Positions 14,992-23,845 of a stretch of 64,000 nt of DNA are shown here, in pieces. The position numbers and the translations under genes were made by a program. The stretch's first letter is position 1, and the number at the start of each line of letters is the position of its first letter. Origin of the DNA: Cupriavidus gilardii (GTDB taxonomy: Bacteria > Pseudomonadota > Gammaproteobacteria > Burkholderiales > Burkholderiaceae); contig NZ_JABTYE010000012.1 of the NCBI RefSeq assembly GCF_013314895.1, forward strand, positions 62,001 through 126,000. Direction: 5' to 3'. Below the pieces are notes generated by a model. The model had not been told where the DNA came from. It did not search any database and saw only the letters and a list, made by a program, of their open reading frames with translations.

Positions 14992-17900
14992 CTAGTACGA
15001 GGAATACGGCCGCACCGGCTCGGGCGGGAAGGGCACCGGTCCGCGTTGCGGTTCGAAGTGATAGCGCAGATAGGCGATCGCCCGATTGGGCGCATAGTCG
15101 CGCGAGCGGTCGATCTGCAGCGCCATGCCCGCCACCCACTTCGGGGCGAAGCGGTACTCGACTGCGGCCAGCGCGGTATAGCTGAAGCCGCCGCCGTTGC
15201 CGCCGCGGAAGGTGCGATTGTTCGCCAGGGCCTGCAGGTCCGGCCGCGTCGGATAGAAGGGCATGTCCTTCTCGTACGTATCCGACCAGCCCGCCGAGCC
15301 GCCCAGCCGCCACGACCACAGACCGCGCCGGCCGGTCCATTCGAGCGGCACCGCCAGCGACAGATAGCGCTGCGGGCTGTAGTAACCGCCGTGGCCGAAG
15401 CTGTAGTAGCGCAGGTTCTCCTGATAGCGCCAGTAGTTGACCACCAGGCCGCTGCTGACGCGCTGGTTGCGTGCATCGAGCAGCGGCCAGTCGAAGCCGG
15501 TGCGCACCGTGATTTCGCGGTTGGTGCGCACGTTGTGTCCGGTCAGCACGCCGGCGCCGACCGTAGCGAACACGCTGCCGCGGCCGACATCATGCGAATA
15601 GCCGAGCGTGATGCCGTTGCGCACCACGCCGCCCCAACGTTCGTTGCTGGCCGGGTCGATGGCGCCCGCGTACGAGATCAGGCTGCTGGTCACCGGGCGG
15701 CGCGACAGGTCGATGGTGGCAGCGGAGCGGCGCAGTTCGGCGCGGTAGCGCAGCCCGCCAACCATGCTTTGCTCGACGAAGCCGAGCGGGGTGGTGCCGA
15801 GGTCGGCGCGCCAGCTGCCATAGGCGCCGTTGTACGCATACCCGGCGGCGAGCGCCATCCCCTTGTCGTTTTGCCCGCGCGACGCGAGCCCCGCAGTGCC
15901 GCGTGCGGCGATCTGGCCGAACTCTTCGGCGCTGTCGGCGTCGGGATGCAGCGTGCCGGCATCGAGCAACACCGTATCGGCGTGGAAGAACACATGACCG
16001 GTGTAGCCATGCGGAATCCGCACGTAGAGCGGAATCTCGGTGGCGCTCAGCTCCGAGATGCCGCTGTCGCCGGACTTGCGCGAGAACAGCGTGGCGGTGG
16101 CGACCTGCCCATCGCGCCGCGCGTCGAGATCCTGCAGCGCGCGCTGCGCAGCGGTGCCGCCGACCGCGGGCGCCGACGCTTCGGCCTGCTCCAGCGTGCG
16201 GGCCTGCCGGTACAGCGAAGCCGCATCGTCGAACTGTCCGCGCGACTGCGCGATGCGTCCCTGCTGCACGACGATGTCCGCGCGCTGCGGATAGCGCTGA
16301 CGCAGGGCGTCGACCACGGCGGCCGCTTCGCCGTCGCGCCGCAGCGCAGTCAGGCGCCGCGCCGCCGACAGCCGCGTATCGATGTCGTCCTCGGCGGTGG
16401 TGGCCAGCACCTCGCGCACGATGCGCAGCGCCTGGTTGTCGCGCCCGGCGCGTTCGGCGAGCCGCGCCAGCGTCAAACGGGCGTCGGCATCGCCAGGGTT
16501 GCGCGCCAGCACCGCCCGGGCCGCGGCCGCCGCGCCGCCGAGATCGCCTTGCCGCTCGCGCACGTCGGCCAGTGCCAGCGACCAGCGCCGGTCCCGCTGC
16601 TGCTCGGCAGGCACCGCGGCCAGCACGCGCAACGCGCTGGCGGGATCGTCCGCATCGAGATGACGGTCGGTGTCGCGCAGCGCGAGCCGCAGCGACTGAT
16701 CGTCGAGCGCGGCACGTTGCTCGGGTTCGAAGGCGCCCCGTTGGCCGCGCGTTTGCGCATCGCGCGCACGCAAGTCGTCGAGCCAGCCGCGCAGCGCATC
16801 ATCGCGGCCTGCGGCGGCCAGCAGCTCGCCGTAGCGCAGCCGCACGCCGATGGCGGGATCGTCGGGATGAGCGGCCAGCCACTGTTGCACCAGCCCGAGC
16901 CCGTAGTCGGATTCGCCCAGCGCGATCGCTTCGCGCCCGACGGTGGCCAGCATCTGCGGGTCCGCCTGCGTTGCGTCCGCGGCCTGCCGCAGCAACGCGC
17001 GCGCCTCGTCGGTGCGGCCGGCGGCAAGCGCGAGGCGGCCCTGACGCAGCCACTGTTGCGCACGCAGATTGCCGCCGAGTTCGCGCATGCCTTCGGTGCG
17101 CTCGCCTTCGGGGATCTGCGCCAGCAGCGAGGCCGCGGCGTCGGGATCGTCGACCGAGTTCAGGAACAGCGCGGTGGCATAGCGCATGTCGGCGCTCGGC
17201 GCGAGACGCAGACCTTCCTCCATGGTCTCGCGGCCCAGGGCCGGCAGTCCGAGATCGCGATAGGCCCGTGCCAACGTGTAGCGCGTCCATGGCGCGTCGG
17301 GCGTCAGCCGCAGCGCATCCTCCAGCCTGGCGATGGCGGGGCTCGCGCGTCGCTCGGCCAGCAGCTGGTCGGCCTGGCGCGTCAGCAGTTCGGCGCGCAG
17401 CTGGCGCAGCGTGTCCGCATTGGCCGGCGATTTTTCCAGGCGAGCCTCGGTGGCGGCCAGCAGCGGACCGATCTCGGCGTGGCGGCCGTTGTTCTGCAGC
17501 AGCGCCACCAGCCTGCGCAGCGCGCCAGGATCCGGCGTGCGGCCGGCCAACTGCTGGCGCAGCAGCGTCTCGGCTTCGGCCTCGCGCCGTTGCGCCACCA
17601 GCGCGTCGGCGAGGATGGCAAGCGCATCGGCGTTGTCGGGTTGGCGCGCCAGCGCCTGCCGGGCCAGCGTTTCGGCCTCGCCCGGCTTGCCCTGCGTGCC
17701 GGCCAGCCGGGCGCGTGCCAGCGTGCCCCAGAAGGTGGCGGTGTCCAGCAGGCTGCGCCACTTGTTGCGCTGCTCGGGATCGAGCTGCAGCGCGCGGGCG
17801 AACAGCGTGCGCGCTTCGTCGTGTCGGCCCTCGCGCAGCCGCACCAGGCCCAGGCCACCGACCACCTCGGCATCGTTGCCGCGCGTGCGCATGGCCTGCT

Positions 17901-18825
17901 CGAAGGCGGCCTGGGCTTCGGCGAGATTGCCGCGCTCCAGTTGCCGCAGACCGCGCTCGCGCGCCTGGTAGGCAGGATCGGCCAGCATGCGCCGATGCGC
18001 TTCGCGCTTTCTGTCGAGTTCGGCGAGGGTTTGCCGCGCGATGTCGTCGTCCGGCACTTCCTTCAGATAGCGCTCGAACCAGATCGCGTAGGCCGGATCG
18101 TCGTTGACGCGATACAGCGTGCGGCGCCAGATGTCGAGCGCGGTCTTGCGATCGGCGTCGGTGCGCTGGCTCAGCCGATACAGCAGGTCGAGGCCTTCGG
18201 CGCGCGTGGCGGGGCGGTCGGTCAGCAAATCGCCCAGTGCCAGCGCGAGGCGCGCATCGTCGGGCTGCTGCCGCAACAGCTTGCGCAGCGCCGCGATCGC
18301 ACGCGGCCGGCCGGCGTCCGTGCCTGCCAGGATGCGGTAGTAGTCGATCGCCAGCTCGCCCTGCGGCGGCCCATCGGGAAACAGCTGCTGCAGGCGGTCG
18401 AGCGCTTCCTTTTCGTTGCCGCCGCGCGCCAGCATGCGCACCGTTGCCATCTCGCGCTTGTCCTGCGTGGCGAGACGGTAGGTGTCCTCGAGTTCGCGCG
18501 TGGCCGGGTGTTTCGGATGGTGCTGGCGCAGGCGCTGCAGGATGCGTTGGGCCTCGGCCGGACGATTCGAACGCAGTTCGATCTGCGCCAGCAACAGCAG
18601 CGCGTCGGGCTGCTGCGGATCGATCGTCAGGATCTTGTCGAGCGCGCCGCGTGCCAGATCGGCGCGATTCTTCGCGTCCCACATGCGGGCCGACGACAGC
18701 AGGCGCGCCAGTTCCGCGTTGGCCGCCGGCGCGGCGGAGGGCTGCGCGGCGGGGGTCTGCGCTGCCGCCGGCATCGCCGGAACGATCAGCACCGCGGCGG
18801 CGGCGATCAGCGGCGAGCGGGACAT
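14992..18825 (-). CDS. bcsC: Cellulose export outer-membrane protein BcsC
   Basis: 1277 residues (E. coli 1157). After a signal peptide (SRSPLIAAAAVLIVPAMPAA) comes a long array of TPR repeats (about 40-880; e.g. ALLLLAQIELRSNRPAEAQR) forming the periplasmic scaffold. The C-terminal BcsC domain (about 930-1277) is a 16-stranded outer-membrane barrel through which cellulose leaves (IPLYVRIPHGYTGHVFFHAD at its start, PNRAIAYLRYHF near the end). The start at 18825 overlaps the end of bcsZ by 19 bp. The frame is open far upstream inside bcsZ, but the signal peptide fixes the start. Confidence 0.95.
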   Translation of the reverse strand: MSRSPLIAAAAVLIVPAMPAAAQTPAAQPSAAPAANAELARLLSSARMWDAKNRADLARGALDKILTIDPQQPDALLLLAQIELRSNRPAEAQRILQRLRQHHPKHPATRELEDTYRLATQDKREMATVRMLARGGNEKEALDRLQQLFPDGPPQGELAIDYYRILAGTDAGRPRAIAALRKLLRQQPDDARLALALGDLLTDRPATRAEGLDLLYRLSQRTDADRKTALDIWRRTLYRVNDDPAYAIWFERYLKEVPDDDIARQTLAELDRKREAHRRMLADPAYQARERGLRQLERGNLAEAQAAFEQAMRTRGNDAEVVGGLGLVRLREGRHDEARTLFARALQLDPEQRNKWRSLLDTATFWGTLARARLAGTQGKPGEAETLARQALARQPDNADALAILADALVAQRREAEAETLLRQQLAGRTPDPGALRRLVALLQNNGRHAEIGPLLAATEARLEKSPANADTLRQLRAELLTRQADQLLAERRASPAIARLEDALRLTPDAPWTRYTLARAYRDLGLPALGRETMEEGLRLAPSADMRYATALFLNSVDDPDAAASLLAQIPEGERTEGMRELGGNLRAQQWLRQGRLALAAGRTDEARALLRQAADATQADPQMLATVGREAIALGESDYGLGLVQQWLAAHPDDPAIGVRLRYGELLAAAGRDDALRGWLDDLRARDAQTRGQRGAFEPEQRAALDDQSLRLALRDTDRHLDADDPASALRVLAAVPAEQQRDRRWSLALADVRERQGDLGGAAAAARAVLARNPGDADARLTLARLAERAGRDNQALRIVREVLATTAEDDIDTRLSAARRLTALRRDGEAAAVVDALRQRYPQRADIVVQQGRIAQSRGQFDDAASLYRQARTLEQAEASAPAVGGTAAQRALQDLDARRDGQVATATLFSRKSGDSGISELSATEIPLYVRIPHGYTGHVFFHADTVLLDAGTLHPDADSAEEFGQIAARGTAGLASRGQNDKGMALAAGYAYNGAYGSWRADLGTTPLGFVEQSMVGGLRYRAELRRSAATIDLSRRPVTSSLISYAGAIDPASNERWGGVVRNGITLGYSHDVGRGSVFATVGAGVLTGHNVRTNREITVRTGFDWPLLDARNQRVSSGLVVNYWRYQENLRYYSFGHGGYYSPQRYLSLAVPLEWTGRRGLWSWRLGGSAGWSDTYEKDMPFYPTRPDLQALANNRTFRGGNGGGFSYTALAAVEYRFAPKWVAGMALQIDRSRDYAPNRAIAYLRYHFEPQRGPVPFPPEPVRPYSSY

Positions 18826-20015
18826 GTCGCGGTCCAGGCCGGCGTCAGCGCGCCGTCGGCTTCGAAACGGTACAGGCCATCGAGATGGCCGAGGGCGAAC
18901 AGCGCCAGCACCTGGCTGTAATAGCCCAGCGGCTGTTCGGCGGCCAGCTTGCGCATCCGCTCGACCTGGCCCTGCGCCGCGCCGGTCTCGCCTAGCGCGG
19001 CAAGATACGGCGCCACCGCGGCCGAAAAGCCGGCGTTGCCCGAATTCGGCCCGACGGCGCCCGAGCGCGTGTCGACGCGCTCGGGCGGATGGCCGTGCGC
19101 GATGGTGTAGTCGGCCATCGGGCGATAGGTCTTCAGCAGCGGCGCGCGCAACGGATCCTGCTGCGCCAGCATGCCGGCCCACAGATAGACGCGGATCGCG
19201 TTGTAGGCGCCTTCCGCCTGCGTCTGCTGGTCGGGACGAAAGCCTGCTTTGGCACCGCCGTGGTATTCGACCCAGTCGGGCGAGAAGCCGCGCGGTGCCG
19301 TATCGAGCAGCAGCCGCGCCGAGCTGGTCAGCAGCTGCGCCCATTCGGGCTGTTGCGGCCAGAGCGTCGCGAAGCGGCGCATCAGCTGCGGCGGCACATA
19401 GCTCGGATTGAGCCGCCACATCGTCGGCGAAGGATGAAAGCCCATCGGCCCGGGCAGCAGCGTGCGGCCCAGCCCCGGCAGCAGCGCGGTCTCCTGGCGC
19501 ACCACCTGGCGCGCGATCACGGTGCCGAGCGCGGTGTAGCGGCGTTCCTGCCAAAGGCGGCCGGCCTCGAGCAGCGCGTAGGCGATCCACAGATCGGCGT
19601 CGGAGGCGGGGTTGCTGTCGAGCACGCCCCAGCTTTCCGGCTTGCCGTCGGCGGCCTCGCGCTTGCCCCAGATCCACGCGGGCAGGCGCGAAGCGAGATC
19701 GCCCTCGGCAAGGTTGTTCTCGGTCCAGGCCAGCAGCCGCTCGAAGGTGGGCCGGTCGTTGGCGACCAGCGCGAAGAACAGCGCATAGGCCTGGCCCTCG
19801 GAGACCGTGGTCTGCTGCGGCGTGCTGGCGTCGATCACGCGGCCGTCGGCGCTGATGGTGTCGCGCTTGAAGCTGTCCCACGCAGGCCAGGGGCACGACG
19901 CCGCGGCGCAGCCGAGCGACGCGGTCAGCAGCGCGGCGCCGAGCAGCGCCCGCGATGCCGCCGCGAGCCGGCCGACGTTATCGCGCAGGCGAGCGACCAT
20001 CTGCAACGCCGCCAT
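18807..20015 (-). CDS. bcsZ: Periplasmic endoglucanase BcsZ (GH8)
   Basis: 402 residues. Signal peptide (ALLGAALLTASLGCAAA) and a GH8 (alpha/alpha)6 domain, an endo-beta-1,4-glucanase needed for proper cellulose output. The proton donor is Glu73 in TVSEGQAYALFF (E55 in E. coli). LDSNPASDADLWIAYAL and GFSPDWVEYHGG are family signatures. At the expected catalytic base, where E. coli has SSYDAIRVY (D243), this protein reads GAYNAIRVY with Asn at about 272. Either activity is altered or the base lies elsewhere, as in the GH8 subfamily that carries Asn there. One base separates it from the bcsB stop. Confidence 0.95.
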   Translation of the reverse strand: MAALQMVARLRDNVGRLAAASRALLGAALLTASLGCAAASCPWPAWDSFKRDTISADGRVIDASTPQQTTVSEGQAYALFFALVANDRPTFERLLAWTENNLAEGDLASRLPAWIWGKREAADGKPESWGVLDSNPASDADLWIAYALLEAGRLWQERRYTALGTVIARQVVRQETALLPGLGRTLLPGPMGFHPSPTMWRLNPSYVPPQLMRRFATLWPQQPEWAQLLTSSARLLLDTAPRGFSPDWVEYHGGAKAGFRPDQQTQAEGAYNAIRVYLWAGMLAQQDPLRAPLLKTYRPMADYTIAHGHPPERVDTRSGAVGPNSGNAGFSAAVAPYLAALGETGAAQGQVERMRKLAAEQPLGYYSQVLALFALGHLDGLYRFEADGALTPAWTATCPARR

Positions 20016-20016
20016 C

Positions 20017-22350
20017 TCAGCCCCCGTTGCGCCGGGCGGCCAGCCGGGACAGCGCCCAGAACGCGCTCAGCGCCACCGCGAGGCCCGCCAGGATGCCGGC
20101 GAGGCCGAGGAAGACCGGGTGCGAGGACACCCGCACCCAGACCCGCGCATACCAGGGGAAGTCGCCGACGAAATAGCGCTCGCCGAGCCGCAGGCCTTCC
20201 ACCTCCCTGGCGCGCACCACGGTCAGGTCGCCGCGGATCTGCGCGACCTTCGACGGATCGTCCAGGGCATCGAGCACGTCGCCGAGCCGCTCGGCCTCGG
20301 TGGCGGTCACCGCCACCACGCTGTGGCGCTCGCGATAGGGCGATTCGAAGCCGACCAGCGCGGCCAGCGGGCCGTCGGCCGACAGGATCGCGCGCCCGGC
20401 CGGCGTCATCGCTTCGGGCTCGCTGTCGCTGAGCCAGTTCGACCAGGCGCTGGCGCGCTGGTCTCGCAAAGCCATCTCGGTCTTGCCGCGCGCGATCATC
20501 AACGGCAGCGACTTGCCCCAGCGCGCCAGCAGCTCGCCGGCGCTGCCGTTGCCGACGATCAGCAGATTGCGCTGGCTGACCGATTCGACGTCTTTGGCCG
20601 GCACCACGGCGACGCGCAGCGCCGGCAGTCCGGTCCAGCGGCCCATATGGCCCAGCAGCGTCAGCAGCGCTTCCTGGTCGATCGCGCGCGGCGCGTCGGG
20701 CAGCACCACCGCGGTATCGGCCAGATCGGCCAGCCGCGTGAATGGATAGCCGCTGTTGGCGAAGAAGGCCAGGTTCGGCATCGCCGCGTAGTGGGCGAAG
20801 CCGCTGAAGTCGATGGTCGAGTCCGGATCGATCGCGGCGCGCGCGACCTTGGCCGGCGTCGACGCGCACAGGCCGGTCTTCTGCGAGTCCAGATGGAAGC
20901 GGAACTGCATCTGGTTGTCGCTGCCCACGCGGAAGGCCGGCACGCGGATCTCGTTGGAGATCACCGCATCGCTGCCCGACAGCAGCGGCACGCTGACCAG
21001 ATTCTCGTCGTCGTGCCCCGACACCGGACGCAGCCGATACGAGCGCACCAGCTGCTCGTTGATATCGACGTTCAGCACCGAGTCGTTGTAGGTGGACGGC
21101 GCGGTATAGCGGTATTTCAGGTTCAGCGGCACGCTGCGCTGATTCCAGCCGTACAGGTCGGCCGGCACGCGCAGATTGACGCGGATCGCCTGCGGGTCGT
21201 TGCCCGAGACCTGCAGCTGCTGCGGATCGGTGACCAGCTCGCGAAACAGCACCGGACGATCGACCGGCGCCCAGTTGGGCGCGTCATACGGCGCGCGCGG
21301 CGGTCCCAGGTCGACGGTTTGAATCAATGCCTGGCGGCCGGCCATCGCCGCCTTGCCGAGCACCAGCGCATTGGCCGCCGTCTGCAATTCCTCGGCATTG
21401 CGGCCGGCGATCACCAGCAGCTTGTGGTCGGGGCTGCTCGGATTGGGCATCACCGTGACCGAGGGACCGGCGATCTCGCGCAGTCCCAGCGCGGCCGCGG
21501 CGGGGCCCGGCAGCGTCAGCATGATCGCGTGCTGGCCCGCCGGCGCGCTGCGCGCCACGGGGAAGCGCGCGCCGCGATAGTCGGCCAGCGCGCCCAGCCA
21601 CGACGCCACCACGCCGGCCGCGCGCAGCGTCGCCATGTCGGCGTTGTCGGCCAGCACGAACGGCACGGTGACGCGGCGATTGTCGCGGCGGTCGAAGAAG
21701 GGCAGCGGCAGCAGCGCCAGGTTGTCAGGCAGGCGCAGCGCGGCGGTGGTCAGAGTCAGCGCGCTGTTGGCGCTGATATCGGTCCACAGCGCCGAATGCG
21801 CGGCGTCCTCGCAGTGGTCCACGGTGTAGTGGCCGATGAATTCGATCGCCAGGCGATTGAAATCGGTAAACAGCCGCGGCTCCAGCGGGATATCGCGGGT
21901 GACCTGCTGGCCGGCGCGATTGGCCTCCAGCGGCAGCGTGGCGACGACTTCGTCGTTCAGCTTGATCTTCAGATGCGACAGCGGATAGATCAGCGAGGGC
22001 GAATACGTGTAGTGCAGCCGCAGCGTGGCGCTGGTCACGACCTCGTCGGCACGGATGCCGACATTGAGCACGCGTTCGGGATCCAGTCCGCGCAGCGCGA
22101 TCGGGCCATAGGCGCCCATCTCGGCGACCGTCAGCGTCTGGCGGCGCACCGGCGTACCGGCCGGCGTCGCGGGCACGCCGGCGGCAGGCGTGGCGGCGCC
22201 GCCGTTGCTGCTCGGGCCATCGACTGCCGTAGCGGGGGAAGCGGGTTGGGAGTAGGCCGGCGGCAACGCCATCGCGGCCAGAAGGCATGCCGTGGTCAGC
22301 ATGGCGCCACGCCGGCGCGGCGTGGCGGCAGTCAAATCGATCCTCGTCAT
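20017..22350 (-). CDS. bcsB: Cellulose synthase periplasmic subunit BcsB
   Basis: 777 residues. Periplasmic, membrane-anchored partner of BcsA that guides the glucan; signal sequence (AMLTTACLLAAMALPPAYS), then alternating jelly-roll carbohydrate-binding and flavodoxin-like domains (e.g. LRLHYTYSPSLIYPLSHLKI; HYAAMPNLAFFANSGYPFTR). One C-terminal anchor helix (about 740-765, LGLAGILAGLAVALSAFWAL) contacts BcsA. It is the first gene of the operon, separated from bcsA by five genes instead of adjacent. The ATG at 22350 is preferred to a TTG three codons upstream; no strong Shine-Dalgarno is visible for either. Confidence 0.95.
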   Translation of the reverse strand: MTRIDLTAATPRRRGAMLTTACLLAAMALPPAYSQPASPATAVDGPSSNGGAATPAAGVPATPAGTPVRRQTLTVAEMGAYGPIALRGLDPERVLNVGIRADEVVTSATLRLHYTYSPSLIYPLSHLKIKLNDEVVATLPLEANRAGQQVTRDIPLEPRLFTDFNRLAIEFIGHYTVDHCEDAAHSALWTDISANSALTLTTAALRLPDNLALLPLPFFDRRDNRRVTVPFVLADNADMATLRAAGVVASWLGALADYRGARFPVARSAPAGQHAIMLTLPGPAAAALGLREIAGPSVTVMPNPSSPDHKLLVIAGRNAEELQTAANALVLGKAAMAGRQALIQTVDLGPPRAPYDAPNWAPVDRPVLFRELVTDPQQLQVSGNDPQAIRVNLRVPADLYGWNQRSVPLNLKYRYTAPSTYNDSVLNVDINEQLVRSYRLRPVSGHDDENLVSVPLLSGSDAVISNEIRVPAFRVGSDNQMQFRFHLDSQKTGLCASTPAKVARAAIDPDSTIDFSGFAHYAAMPNLAFFANSGYPFTRLADLADTAVVLPDAPRAIDQEALLTLLGHMGRWTGLPALRVAVVPAKDVESVSQRNLLIVGNGSAGELLARWGKSLPLMIARGKTEMALRDQRASAWSNWLSDSEPEAMTPAGRAILSADGPLAALVGFESPYRERHSVVAVTATEAERLGDVLDALDDPSKVAQIRGDLTVVRAREVEGLRLGERYFVGDFPWYARVWVRVSSHPVFLGLAGILAGLAVALSAFWALSRLAARRNGG

Positions 22351-22511
22351 CAATGCCAAATAAACGATGAACGCCCGTTGTGCGTCCGTCTGGCCAGGTT
22401 CCCCTCGATAGCAGCGGCGGGGGCGGCGCTCTGTGGCAATACGATGCGCCTTGTCCGGCGGAGTCTACACGAATGTCCACGCAGGACCGCTGCGGCGCGA
22501 TGGCAAGGCGC

Positions 22512-22541
22512 AATAAAAACGTCCGCCTACGGGCGGACGTT
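22512..22541 (-). terminator. Rho-independent terminator behind the 24-residue gene
   Basis: Perfect 10-bp stem AACGTCCGCC/GGCGGACGTT (22518-22527 and 22532-22541) with a 4-base loop. On the minus strand it is followed by TTTTATT. It ends transcription of the small gene at 22612 and insulates the bcs promoter region (22351-22511) from it. Confidence 0.8.
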
Positions 22542-22611
22542 GGATCGTTGCCACATGGTGCATGGGCCGACGGCGGGAAGGTCGCGAAGGCCGCCGGCCA
22601 CGCGCGGGGGA

Positions 22612-22686
22612 TCAGTGCGCGAACAGCCAGATCAGGACCAGCACGAAGGCCGGTACACCCAGCAACCAGGCGAGGATATAAGGCAT
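22612..22686 (-). CDS. 24-residue hydrophobic membrane microprotein
   Basis: A short frame beginning MPYILAWLLGVPAFVL and ending WLFAH, i.e. one membrane helix with almost no tails. AAGGAG lies 7 bases before the ATG and a strong terminator 70 bp after the stop, so it looks like a free-standing expressed gene rather than chance. A near-identical small protein is, to my recollection, common in betaproteobacteria, without known function. It may stabilise a membrane complex, as other single-helix microproteins do, but nothing here says which; the neighbouring bcs operon is a possibility only. Confidence 0.7.
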   Translation of the reverse strand: MPYILAWLLGVPAFVLVLIWLFAH

Positions 22687-22869
22687 GGTTTCGCTCCTTG
22701 TCGTGAACTCCATGGCTTCACTATAGGGAGCGCGGGCCGGGCCTACTGTCGGGACCGCTCCGCTAGGCTTGTAGGACTGGGCCGACCGGATGTCCGAGGG
22801 GCTGCCGGCATTGCAGGCGGGGATCGGTGCGCTGCATCAATGCAGGACTCGGGCCATTTCGGGCCCGTA

Positions 22870-22935
22870 TTCCGCCTGTTTTCCGCCTGTTTTCCGCCTG
22901 TTTTCCGCTTGTTTTCGGCCTGTTTGCGGCTTGTT
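22870..22935. repeat. Six tandem copies of an 11-bp unit (TTCCGCCTGTT)
   Basis: Units start at 22870, 22881, 22892, 22903, 22914 and 22925. The first three are identical, the later ones diverge by 1-3 bases. The array ends 5 bp from the stop codon of the 22941 gene. It is not a multiple of three and is taken as non-coding. Confidence 0.85.
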
Positions 22936-22940
22936 TGCGC

Positions 22941-23324
22941 TCAATCCTCGTCATCCTCGCTGTCGAGGAAATCGCGCCGGATCATCCAGTTGCGGATGGC
23001 CTCGTCGCAGACATTCTTCAGTTTCTGGCGGTCCGGCAGCTTGTCGAACAGCTGGAAATTGACCAGCGCCATGCCGGCATCGGTGATGTAGAACAGGCGG
23101 GCGGGATCGTCGTAGTGGACGATGCGGCCATCGATGCCGGACTCGTCGCTCTCGGCGGGCATGTCCTCGAGCTCGACCACGCGGCAGGTGAAGCGCGGAC
23201 TGCGGGTATGGGTCAGATACTCGAATTCGTCGTGCATCACTTCGCCCCCCTTGCCGGTGGCGATGGCGAAGCCCCAGATGAAGCGGGGCATCGGCAGATC
23301 GGACAGATCGTCTATCTCGTCCAT
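22941..23324 (-). CDS. Small acidic protein of unknown function
   Basis: 127 residues, not recognised. It has a mixed alpha/beta composition (PRFIWGFAIATGKGGEVMHD, YLTHTRSPRFTCRVVELEDM, RIVHYDDPARLFYITDAGMA) and a strongly acidic C-terminus (FLDSEDDED). No signal peptide or membrane segment, so cytoplasmic. The ATG at 23324 has GGGAGA 5 bases upstream; longer frames upstream look like noise. It stands alone between two minus-strand genes. Confidence 0.75.
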   Translation of the reverse strand: MDEIDDLSDLPMPRFIWGFAIATGKGGEVMHDEFEYLTHTRSPRFTCRVVELEDMPAESDESGIDGRIVHYDDPARLFYITDAGMALVNFQLFDKLPDRQKLKNVCDEAIRNWMIRRDFLDSEDDED

Positions 23325-23407
23325 GGTGTTCTCCCTGATTCGATGACCCGCATTATCGCTCGGACACCATGGTCGCGCCCACCCTTTGCGTGTCTGGCGC
23401 GGCAGGG

Positions 23408-23788
23408 CTATCGCTGCGCGTGGCAATTGGCGTAGGTCGGCGGCGCGTGCTCGCCCTGCGTGATGTCCTGCAGCATCGCGTCGTCGCCCTTGGTCCACCA
23501 CACATATTGGCCATGCGCGTAGCGCGCGCCGGACGCACTGAGGACGGTGACGAACAACAGCGGCTTGCCGTCCAGACGCAGGATCGCGATCTGGTTGTCG
23601 GGGCTGTTGAAATAGCGTGCAGTCAGCTGTTTGCCTTCATCGCAGCGGTAATGCACGGTGATCGGCGTGCCGAAGCGCACGCCGTCGATGCCGGGACGGG
23701 CCTGTGCCGGGGCGCTGTAGGCGGTGGCGGCAAGCAGCGCGACGCCAACGATGACGGCGGTCAAGGGGGAGAGGAAGGGGATAGCCAT
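23408..23788 (-). CDS. MliC/PliC-family C-type lysozyme inhibitor
   Basis: 126 residues with a signal peptide (AVIVGVALLAATAYSAPAQA) lacking a lipobox, so periplasmic (PliC-like) rather than a lipoprotein. The mature part has the MliC hallmarks: HYRCDEGKQLTARYFN, LRLDGKPLLF, and SASGARYAHGQYVWWTKGDDA, the Ser-Gly-x-x-Tyr stretch being the loop that enters the lysozyme active site. Two Cys (CDEG and the final NCHAQR) could form the conserved disulfide. It protects against host or predator lysozyme. Alone in its transcription unit as far as visible. Confidence 0.85.
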   Translation of the reverse strand: MAIPFLSPLTAVIVGVALLAATAYSAPAQARPGIDGVRFGTPITVHYRCDEGKQLTARYFNSPDNQIAILRLDGKPLLFVTVLSASGARYAHGQYVWWTKGDDAMLQDITQGEHAPPTYANCHAQR

Positions 23789-23845
23789 ATCGATTTGCAG
23801 GGGAGCGGTCGAGGGGCAAAGGCGGATGATGTCGGCGCAGGACGC

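Noticed and set aside
13309..18921. 1870-codon open frame on the plus strand opposite bcsE/bcsC
   Set aside because: It is antisense to two well-supported genes. Its composition (Arg/Gln/Ala/Gly/His) is the usual artefact of GC-rich third positions read backwards.
19807..23091. 1094-codon plus-strand frame opposite bcsB
   Set aside because: Antisense artefact; it runs through a terminator, the 24-residue gene and the 11-bp tandem array.
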